Below are positions 50,119-55,755 of a DNA stretch of 55,755 bases, piece by piece. Position numbers and translations under genes: made by a program. Each line of letters starts with the position of its first letter. Positions within the stretch are counted from its first letter, which is position 1. This stretch comes from Bacteroidia bacterium (GTDB taxonomy: Bacteria > Bacteroidota > Bacteroidia > J057), in assembly GCA_022760475.1 (NCBI GenBank), contig JALEFZ010000063.1:1-55755 (forward strand). Reading direction: 5' to 3'. The notes beneath the pieces were generated by a model, which was given only the letters and a program-made list of their open reading frames with translations, made no database searches and had not been told where the DNA came from.

Positions 50119-51011
50119 GGATTCAGTGCACTTGAGTCTGTCTTGGCTTCCATGCTGCCAAGCAAATCCACGGTCGACCCTACAATCTGATCCATGAGGC
50201 TCCACAAGATGAAATGGTTGCCACCTTCGATCATCACTACTTCCTTTTGGGGACAATTCACCAGCATGCTGTCAGCATAATATGCATTTCCCATAGGAAC
50301 GAGCTTATCCAGGGTACCCTGGTAGATGACGGTTGGGCAGGTGATCTTTGTCCAAAGGGGTTCCATCTCTAATAATTCGTCATAGAGGGCTTTGATCTCC
50401 TGGTTCGAAACTCTCAATGAAGGGGGGAGCAAATCCCTTACTAGTGGAATGTCGATGGGCGCGCGCCACCACTCCCGTGGTTCCAAGGCGGGTGATACCG
50501 AGCCCGCTACGATTACCATGCCATCTATCAAATCAGGATAATCCATGGCCATCCTGGCGACGACCGGCCCTCCATATGAATGCCCAAGGATAATGACTTT
50601 GTCTGCTGGATGATTTTCAATTACAGGTTTGATACAGGCTGCCTGCATCTTGAGGGATCTTTCTGTTTTTCCAAAGTTGGAGTACCCAAGACCTGGCCTG
50701 TCAACTGAAACCATCTGGAAATGCTCATTCAAAGTTGAGTCTTCAAGGTAGCCATTGTAGGCTGTGGCTGATCCAGGGGTCCCGTGAACCAGGATAAGCA
50801 GGGCTTTGCCCGCTTCACCTCGATGCAAATAATTCATTTTCCTGCCTTCGATTTCATAGCTCAGAATTCGCAGGTCGTTGATTCCTTTTTCCGCCATGTT
50901 AGACATGAGTTCGTTTTTGGGAGTCCTCATTTTCAGGAATTCCATTCGACTCACTATGAAAAAAACCACTAAAATTAGGGCTGGAATCATGAAGCGCTTT
51001 TTGATTCGCAT
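50115..51011 (-). CDS. membrane-anchored alpha/beta hydrolase (serine type)
   Basis: A 298-residue protein with an N-terminal signal anchor (FMIPALILVVFFIVSRM) and an alpha/beta-hydrolase domain facing the periplasm. The oxyanion HGTPGSATAYNGY lies near 76. The nucleophile is S145 in GHSYGGPVVARM, and the C-terminal acid/histidine region contains VIYQGTLDKLVPMGNAYY and EGGNHFILW. It resembles general esterases or lipases, and the substrate is not evident. It is unrelated in nucleophile to the hydrolase at 47990. Convergent with the cupin gene; the stops overlap. Confidence 0.85.
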   Translation of the reverse strand: MRIKKRFMIPALILVVFFIVSRMEFLKMRTPKNELMSNMAEKGINDLRILSYEIEGRKMNYLHRGEAGKALLILVHGTPGSATAYNGYLEDSTLNEHFQMVSVDRPGLGYSNFGKTERSLKMQAACIKPVIENHPADKVIILGHSYGGPVVARMAMDYPDLIDGMVIVAGSVSPALEPREWWRAPIDIPLVRDLLPPSLRVSNQEIKALYDELLEMEPLWTKITCPTVIYQGTLDKLVPMGNAYYADSMLVNCPQKEVVMIEGGNHFILWSLMDQIVGSTVDLLGSMEAKTDSSALNP

Positions 51012-51162
51012 CTGAATGTTGAATTATGTAAGTGAAGTAGGTACCGCTTTTGACGATTGATTTCAGGATATATTTTAATCCAAATACCCTTGTCTCAGGC
51101 TCAATGTTTAACAGCAAAGATCTTTATTCTTCTCTTGATATTCAGCAAATTGGAGAAATTAA

Positions 51163-51199
51163 TAAGAAAAAGCCCATCTGAACATTGGCAGATGGGCTT
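51163..51199 (-). terminator. intrinsic terminator after sucB
   Basis: An 11-bp perfect stem, AAGCCCATCTG (51170-51180) with CAGATGGGCTT (51189-51199), is followed on the minus strand by a T-rich tract (complement of AAGAAA). It lies 25 nt beyond the sucB stop. Confidence 0.88.
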
Positions 51200-51224
51200 A
51201 TTTTATAGCTATTGATCTTGGATA

Positions 51225-52466
51225 TTAAACTCCCAGCAACATTCTGGAAGGATCTTCCAATCTTTCTTTTACCCTGAAAAGAAAGCTCACAGCCTCTTTT
51301 CCGTCAATCACTCTGTGGTCATAAGAAAGGGCTACGTACATGATCGGACGAATTTTTACCTCACCATTCAAAGCCATTGGGCGGTCTACAATGTTGTGCA
51401 TCCCAAGGATTGCGGACTGTGGAGGGTTAAGGATAGGCGTAGATAGCATAGATCCAAAGACTCCCCCATTGGTAATGGAGAAGGTTCCTCCAGTCATGTC
51501 CTCAATGGTGATTTTATTTTCTCTTGCCTTAAGGGCATAGTGAAGAACTGACTGCTCAATTTCGTTGAGGCTCATCAGGTGTGCATCACGGATTACAGGA
51601 ACCACAAGCCCCCTGGGGGTTGATACTGCGATCCCAATGTCAGCATAATTATGGTAAAGAATTTCTTTACCATCAATTTGTGCGTTTACACCAGGGAATT
51701 CCATCAAGGCCATGGTCACGGCTTTGGTGAAAAAGGACATGAATCCGAGTCCTACACCATGAGTCTCTTTGAATTTCTCCTTGTATTTGGCTCTCAGCTT
51801 TTTGACTTCCGTCAGGTCTACCTCGTTAAAGGTCGTAAGCATGGCCGTTTCGTTTTTCACGCTTACCAAGCGATTGGCGATTGCTCTACGCATGGAAGAC
51901 ATTTTTTCGCGCGACTGAACGCGGTCTTCTCCATTGCCTGGTGTAGGTAGTCCTGGGAGAGGGCGCTTTTCAGACTTCTCTTCCTTCTTAGGTTCAGCAG
52001 GCTTTGCAGCTTTGTTTTTAGATGCATCAATGACATCGGTTTTGGTGACTCTTCCACCTCTTCCTGAACCTTGAACCTCCTCCTTGCTAAGGCCCTTTTC
52101 ATTCATCATTTTCTGAGCTGAAACTGATGGATGTCCTTTTGCATGGCTATCAGCAGAAACTACTTCCTTGCTTTCAGGCTTAGCATCAGTCTTGACTTCC
52201 TCCTTCTTTGCTACAGGTGCTGCACCGGCGGCGGAGGTATCAATTTTTGCGATTACCTGCCCCACTTCTACGGTTTCTCCTTCTTCTACCAGGATTTCAA
52301 CCACACCTGCGTTTTCAGCATTGATGGTAAGTGTTGCCTTATCTGAGTTGATTTCAGCTAATTCATCGTCCATGTCTACGGTAGCGCCGTTATCTACCAA
52401 CCAGCTTTCTATCTCCACCTCCGTGATGGATTCACCGGGACTTGGGACTTTCACTTCAATGATCAT
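51225..52466 (-). CDS. sucB: dihydrolipoyllysine-residue succinyltransferase (2-oxoglutarate dehydrogenase E2)
   Basis: A 413-residue E2 core of the 2-oxoglutarate dehydrogenase complex. The N-terminal lipoyl domain carries the lipoyl-lysine K43 in [12 protein letters not shown] Lys/Ala/Glu-rich linker follows, with a peripheral subunit-binding domain ([25 protein letters not shown] region, about 117-150). The acyltransferase domain has [29 protein letters not shown] and the catalytic [12 protein letters not shown]. It transfers succinyl groups to CoA in the TCA cycle. The sucA (E1) gene that often precedes it is not adjacent; a VanZ-like gene lies 87 nt upstream. Confidence 0.94.
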   Translation of the reverse strand: MIIEVKVPSPGESITEVEIESWLVDNGATVDMDDELAEINSDKATLTINAENAGVVEILVEEGETVEVGQVIAKIDTSAAGAAPVAKKEEVKTDAKPESKEVVSADSHAKGHPSVSAQKMMNEKGLSKEEVQGSGRGGRVTKTDVIDASKNKAAKPAEPKKEEKSEKRPLPGLPTPGNGEDRVQSREKMSSMRRAIANRLVSVKNETAMLTTFNEVDLTEVKKLRAKYKEKFKETHGVGLGFMSFFTKAVTMALMEFPGVNAQIDGKEILYHNYADIGIAVSTPRGLVVPVIRDAHLMSLNEIEQSVLHYALKARENKITIEDMTGGTFSITNGGVFGSMLSTPILNPPQSAILGMHNIVDRPMALNGEVKIRPIMYVALSYDHRVIDGKEAVSFLFRVKERLEDPSRMLLGV

Positions 52467-52553
52467 GAGACCTGAAATTTTTGTGTTCCTTTATACAAAA
52501 AATAGAATTTCCTAATGGATATAAGCAAAATTAACAGAAATATTGAGGAATCA

Positions 52554-53051
52554 TCATTCCTCGCCAATCATTTGTAAATTCCTGTTTTTTAGGGATTGTT
52601 TGGCTTTGTGAAAGGCCCAAACAAGCAGAATCCCAAGTAGAGCCCCCATCCCGTCAATCCCTACATCAAGTATGCTTGCGCCTCTTCCGGGGATGAATCT
52701 TTGATGGAATTCGTCTGTCATGGCATACAGTACCGAAGCTGCCCAAGCCCAAAAGTAGGCAGACCTTCTTTCCATATACCACCAAAATACTCTAAAGAAC
52801 AGTATGGAAAGGAAAAAGTACTCTGTAAAGTGAGCAGCTTTCCTGATAAATATCTTTACGGTATCCAGCTCTAAAAAGTCGGGATTAATGGGTAAAAAAG
52901 AGAGTATCCACATGACAAGCCCGCTAGTTTTGGATGTGTCACTTTTGTCTTGGTGAGAAAGAATAAAAATGAGGATCATCCATACCAATAATGGAAGCCA
53001 CCTATAGAGAAAGGGTTCACGGGGGGGATTGCTTGATGCCTTCTTGCTCAA
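52554..53051 (-). CDS. VanZ-family membrane protein
   Basis: A 165-residue protein with about four hydrophobic segments. VanZ-like signatures are WMILIFILSHQDKS, IRKAAHFTEYFFLSILFFRVF, YAMTDEFHQRFIPGRGASILDVGIDGMGALLGI. The histidine and acidic residues of these segments lie near the membrane face and are conserved in the family. VanZ gives low-level teicoplanin resistance in enterococci, but most homologues have no known role, and resistance should not be inferred. It lies 19 nt downstream of the next gene up the strand, forming a probable operon. Confidence 0.85.
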   Translation of the reverse strand: MSKKASSNPPREPFLYRWLPLLVWMILIFILSHQDKSDTSKTSGLVMWILSFLPINPDFLELDTVKIFIRKAAHFTEYFFLSILFFRVFWWYMERRSAYFWAWAASVLYAMTDEFHQRFIPGRGASILDVGIDGMGALLGILLVWAFHKAKQSLKNRNLQMIGEE

Positions 53052-53070
53052 TATCTTCTCCTTCGAGTCG

Positions 53071-53586
53071 TTATTTTGGGCTGCGATTTTTTCTAGCCCT
53101 TCTGATCGGCCAAGCTAATAAATATAAGACAAAGGAACACAGCAATATGCCCATTAAGCCATACAGTAAGGATTCAACATCTGTATTGATGCTAGGCACA
53201 AACTCCATGGCTTCTCTGATACTTTTTTCAGAATGCTGCATAAAGACAATTGGCTTTTTCCATAGGGGAGCTTGTGAAATAATTTCGATGTTTTCGTCGT
53301 ATTCCCTAAATCTCATCAGGGTATTTTTGACGAGTTGTAAGCTATCCTGGTTGGCTACCTCACCATCCATGGCGTCCAGATAGGCTTCGGGCGAAAAATT
53401 ATTCTGAAAGGCCAGTCTCTGCGTAGCTTCAAAGACAGGCCTAGCCTCATCTCTTGCTTCCACCAGAATATCAGTGTATTGTTCTATATAAATGGGGATT
53501 TGCATGAACAATAATGCTGCCGCAGCACATAAGATGCGAGCAAGTAACTGTCCAATCGAACGGGTTATATTAGCTAGTATTCTCAT
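53071..53586 (-). CDS. membrane protein of unknown function (DUF2937-like)
   Basis: A 171-residue protein with an N-terminal hydrophobic segment (LARILCAAAALLFMQIP), a periplasmic or cytosolic helical middle rich in Glu and Gln, and a C-terminal hydrophobic segment (LLYGLMGILLCSFVLYLLAWP) followed by a basic tail. Size and layout are like DUF2937 proteins, but the match is by eye only. It precedes the VanZ-like gene by 19 nt on the same strand. Confidence 0.55.
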   Translation of the reverse strand: MRILANITRSIGQLLARILCAAAALLFMQIPIYIEQYTDILVEARDEARPVFEATQRLAFQNNFSPEAYLDAMDGEVANQDSLQLVKNTLMRFREYDENIEIISQAPLWKKPIVFMQHSEKSIREAMEFVPSINTDVESLLYGLMGILLCSFVLYLLAWPIRRARKNRSPK

Positions 53587-53689
53587 TTGTAGTTAATTAT
53601 ATAACTCCCCTTTTTATTCTCCAAAGTTAAACCCAAGATTTTTTAAAGAACTAAAAACCTTTTTTAAACATATATGTTTTTGCTAATGT

Positions 53690-54592
53690 ATGTTAAAGGT
53701 ATTTCACTCAGACAAGTATGTACCCGAACTTCCAGATGGGCATAGGTTTCCAATCGGGAAGTACCAATTGATCAGGGAGCAGCTACTTTATGAAGGTACG
53801 CTGGAGATAGACCAATTTGAGGAATCTCATCCTGTGGCGGAGGAAGCCATTCTCAGGATTCATGAGCGGCAGTATTGGGAAGCGGTTCGAGACCTTAAAT
53901 TGGACGGCAGATCCATGCGTAAGATAGGTTTTCCTCAATCACCAACCTTGGTTGACAGATCCAGGAGATCTTGTCAAGGCACATTGAGTGCTGCACTTCA
54001 CGCCCTTGATCACGGCATTGGAATGAACATTGCGGGAGGTACCCACCACGCTTTTGCGGGGCATGGGGAAGGATTTTGTGTATTGAACGATCTGGCTATC
54101 AGTTCTTCTTTCTTATTAGAGGAAAAACTGGTCAAAAAAGTACTCATTGTAGATCTGGATGTCCACCAGGGAAATGGAACCGCAAAGATTTTTGAGGATG
54201 AGCCTCGGGTTTTTACTTTTTCCATGCATGGCGCCCACAACTATCCATTGAAGAAGGAAAAGTCAGATATAGACATTCCTTTGGATAATTTTACTGGCGA
54301 TGATTTGTACCTGAAAATTCTGGATGACCAACTGCTGCGCCTTATCAACTCTGTAAAGCCGGATATCATATTCTATCAATCCGGAGTAGATGTGTTGGAA
54401 ACAGATAGGCTTGGAAAGCTATCCCTGAGTCGTGAAGGCTGTAAAAAGCGTGATCGAATGGTCATAGGAATGGCTGCAGAGAAGCAGGTTCCCCTGGCTG
54501 TATGCATTGGAGGTGGATATTCCGAAAGGTTGATTGATACGGTGGAGGCGCATAGCAATACGTTTCGCACGGCTGTAGAGGTATACAAATAA
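53690..54592 (+). CDS. histone deacetylase-like enzyme (class IV/HDAC11-like arginase-deacetylase fold)
   Basis: A 300-residue zinc amidohydrolase. Active-site histidines are H119-H120 in GGTHHAF. Zinc ligands are D157 and H159 in DLDVHQGNGT and D234 in SGVDVLETDRLGKLSLS, and GGGYSERL closes the domain. The wording is that of the bacterial HDAC family closest to class IV. Bacterial members deacetylate small molecules such as acetylpolyamines, or protein lysines or acyl groups; the substrate here is unknown. No acetyltransferase or polyamine gene is adjacent. It is divergent from the DUF2937-like gene and convergent with the outer-membrane protein. Confidence 0.88.
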   Translation: MLKVFHSDKYVPELPDGHRFPIGKYQLIREQLLYEGTLEIDQFEESHPVAEEAILRIHERQYWEAVRDLKLDGRSMRKIGFPQSPTLVDRSRRSCQGTLSAALHALDHGIGMNIAGGTHHAFAGHGEGFCVLNDLAISSSFLLEEKLVKKVLIVDLDVHQGNGTAKIFEDEPRVFTFSMHGAHNYPLKKEKSDIDIPLDNFTGDDLYLKILDDQLLRLINSVKPDIIFYQSGVDVLETDRLGKLSLSREGCKKRDRMVIGMAAEKQVPLAVCIGGGYSERLIDTVEAHSNTFRTAVEVYK

Positions 54593-54620
54593 AAAACTCC
54601 GATCCACACCAGGATCGGAG
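54591..54620 (-). terminator. terminator between the deacetylase and outer-membrane protein genes
   Basis: CTCCGATCC (54597-54605) and GGATCGGAG (54612-54620) form a perfect 9-bp stem with a 6-nt loop. On the minus strand six T follow (complement of 54591-54596), so it best terminates the outer-membrane protein gene. Confidence 0.85.
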
Positions 54621-54644
54621 CTTCTTGTCTAAAAGTCGTGTAAC

Positions 54645-55391
54645 TTAAATTCTCAGGAAGTTAAAACGGAATGAAAGCCCCGTAGAAGGTCTGAAAGAAA
54701 ACTTGTCAGATCCATCAACCATCAGGAATGTTGCGTTGGTGTTCCACTTGATGGATTTGGTGATTTTCAGACTAAGACCAGTTGTAAACTTCATGTATTC
54801 GATGTTTACATTCTCACCGCTTGTAGTGGTGAACTCTTGGTTTCCAAGACCTCCACTAAGTCTGAACCACTCTTTGAACAAGAAGCCAGCCTCAACTTCC
54901 TGGAAGCGGTAAGAAGGATTTCCTAGATCCACTTCGAAGTTTTGAGCCAATCCCTGCTCGCTGAGAAGTAGCCCAACAGTCTGAGGGGAGCTGAACCCAG
55001 CCGTTCCCCATACACCAAGTACGTTCGCTCTTTTGCGACCCTGGTCAAATCTGATTCCCAAAAGGGCTTCAGCATTATAGTTGGTTCTTTCTTCTACAGG
55101 GTTGAATCCTGTTTCGTTGTTAGTATCGTAAAGGTAGTTACCTGCAACACCTACCTGTAGGTGAAGGCGATCTTTACGTCTTTTCTTTTTTACTTCGGGA
55201 GCTCTTTCAACGATAACCGTTCTTACAGGCTCCACAGTTCTAATTGGCTCAATTTTCTTGGGCTCACATTTCTTTACCGGCTGTACCGGTGAAACTACAT
55301 CGCGGTAGGTTTTTTTGATTGTTACGCAGGTTTGACCGTAGCTAAGGCCAAAACTGAGAATCAATACAAGGGTAAAAAGGAGTCTACTCAT
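54645..55391 (-). CDS. exported outer-membrane beta-barrel-like protein
   Basis: A 248-residue protein of unknown role. The signal peptide MSRLLFTLVLILSFGLSYGQ is followed by a Pro/Val/Lys-rich segment with ERAPEVKKKRRKDR (about 30-75). About eight amphipathic strands follow (LHLQVGVAGNYLYD, YNAEALLGIRFDQ, RLSGGLGNQEFTT, FTTGLSLKITK) and the chain ends in an aromatic-containing strand, FRFNFLRI, typical of outer-membrane barrels. The frame opens at a TTG at 55400; ATG 55391 is preferred because it begins the signal peptide. It is monocistronic with its own terminator. Confidence 0.75.
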   Translation of the reverse strand: MSRLLFTLVLILSFGLSYGQTCVTIKKTYRDVVSPVQPVKKCEPKKIEPIRTVEPVRTVIVERAPEVKKKRRKDRLHLQVGVAGNYLYDTNNETGFNPVEERTNYNAEALLGIRFDQGRKRANVLGVWGTAGFSSPQTVGLLLSEQGLAQNFEVDLGNPSYRFQEVEAGFLFKEWFRLSGGLGNQEFTTTSGENVNIEYMKFTTGLSLKITKSIKWNTNATFLMVDGSDKFSFRPSTGLSFRFNFLRI

Positions 55392-55501
55392 GGGAATCAA
55401 AGCTTTAATTTATCATAAGAGAGTATCAGCCCTACGACTAGTAGGAAGATTGTTTATCAGCATAGACTGAGATCTCTGAAAATCGGTTGCATGCCGTTTC
55501 C

Positions 55502-55755
55502 CTAATTACACCTCTTTTGCAGTACTTTAGGTATGGTATTATTGCGATTTATGTGTCTAAAGAAGTTTTTGTAAAGTTTGACAGATTCTTTTTTGCTCGA
55601 TTCGCTCAGATAAGGAGAATTTTTATACAACTCAATGATGTTTTCCTTTTTGACATTAAAGCTGTCAATGATGCCTGTCCATTCCTCTTCACTCATACAA
55701 AATCGTTTGAACTTTCTCCTCAAAAAGTAAGGGTGCTTCCTTTCATTTCCTTCAA
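55502..55755 (-). CDS. unrecognised protein, C-terminal part, cut by the right window edge
   Basis: On the minus strand the frame is open from the right edge down to a stop at 55502. The 83 visible residues are therefore the tail of a longer protein; the TTG at 55723 and internal ATGs are probably not its start. The visible part is basic and helical, with FLRRKFKRFCMSEEEW and PYLSESSKKESVKLYKNFF. I do not recognise a family. Confidence 0.6.
   Translation of the reverse strand, partial: EGNERKHPYFLRRKFKRFCMSEEEWTGIIDSFNVKKENIIELYKNSPYLSESSKKESVKLYKNFFRHINRNNTIPKVLQKRCN

Noticed and set aside
52554..53051. Glycopeptide-resistance gene because of VanZ similarity
   Set aside because: No other van genes are present, and VanZ homologues are widespread without any resistance role.
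1..55755. tRNA or rRNA genes, CRISPR arrays, insertion sequences, prophage, integrase or attachment sites
   Set aside because: I looked for typical T-loop sequences, regularly spaced repeats, transposase motifs and flanking duplications, and saw none.

Overview
The window looks like ordinary chromosome of a member of the Bacteroidota, probably Cytophagia or Saprospiria. The evidence is a type IX secretion (T9SS) PorV2/PorU2-type pair, a secreted protein with a T9SS sorting tail, SprB and choice-of-anchor modules, promoter boxes of the Bacteroidota form TAnnTTTG, few Shine-Dalgarno sequences, a SelU-SelD pair, and an NACHT/TPR-style repeat tail at the left edge. I see no rRNA, tRNA, CRISPR array, transposase or phage gene. 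Both edges cut a gene: a TPR protein on the left and an unrecognised protein on the right.

Layout. 1-5.3 kb: TPR tail, DUF2461 protein, FeS-type photolyase/cryptochrome with an SRPBCC partner, glycosyltransferase, tail-anchored protein. 5.3-5.85 kb: a gene-free stretch with a candidate structured RNA. 5.85-8.0 kb: two tandem paralogues sharing a membrane anchor and a PKD-like core, one carrying a TonB C-terminal domain. 8-14.6 kb: housekeeping and redox genes (FKBP isomerase, trxB, cysQ, a VTE5/VTE6-like fusion, Mn/Fe superoxide dismutase, folD, low-molecular-weight phosphatase). 14.6-19 kb: two POT peptide transporters with large, unlike inserts before the last helix. 19-30.3 kb: AcpH-like protein, porV2-porU2, a GT-C-like membrane protein, a T9SS cargo. 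30.7-35.4 kb: glyS, selU-selD, an M15 peptidase. 35.4-41.8 kb, all minus strand: ECF42 sigma/DGPF pair, a four-helix membrane protein, an anchor-L/SprB/OmpA surface protein, DUF2252, isochorismatase-like hydrolase. 42.2-45.9 kb: fadN-fadA beta-oxidation operon behind a probable two-site operator. 46.5-50.1 kb: a 48-residue very basic protein missed by length cut-offs, an ECF sigma/membrane anti-sigma pair, alpha/beta hydrolase, DUF3179 lipoprotein, cupin. 50.1-55.7 kb: alpha/beta hydrolase, sucB, VanZ-like protein, membrane protein, class IV histone-deacetylase-like enzyme, outer-membrane barrel, partial ORF.

How the genes work together. Clear couplings are selU-selD (selenophosphate made and used for tRNA selenouridine), fadN-fadA (beta-oxidation), porV2-porU2 (T9SS surface processing), DGPF-ECF42 and ECF/anti-sigma (extracytoplasmic regulation), and photolyase-SRPBCC (light/UV response). 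Most other genes are single units separated by good intrinsic terminators, which I list.

Most unusual signals: a 30-nt double palindrome that recurs four times just after stop codons; the structured RNA candidate at about 5.5-5.7 kb; two inverted copies of a TATGCAWGCATA operator in front of fadN; the 48-residue basic protein with its own hairpin leader and terminator; and the TonB/PKD-like paralogue pair. All assignments were made by reading the sequence; no database search was run.
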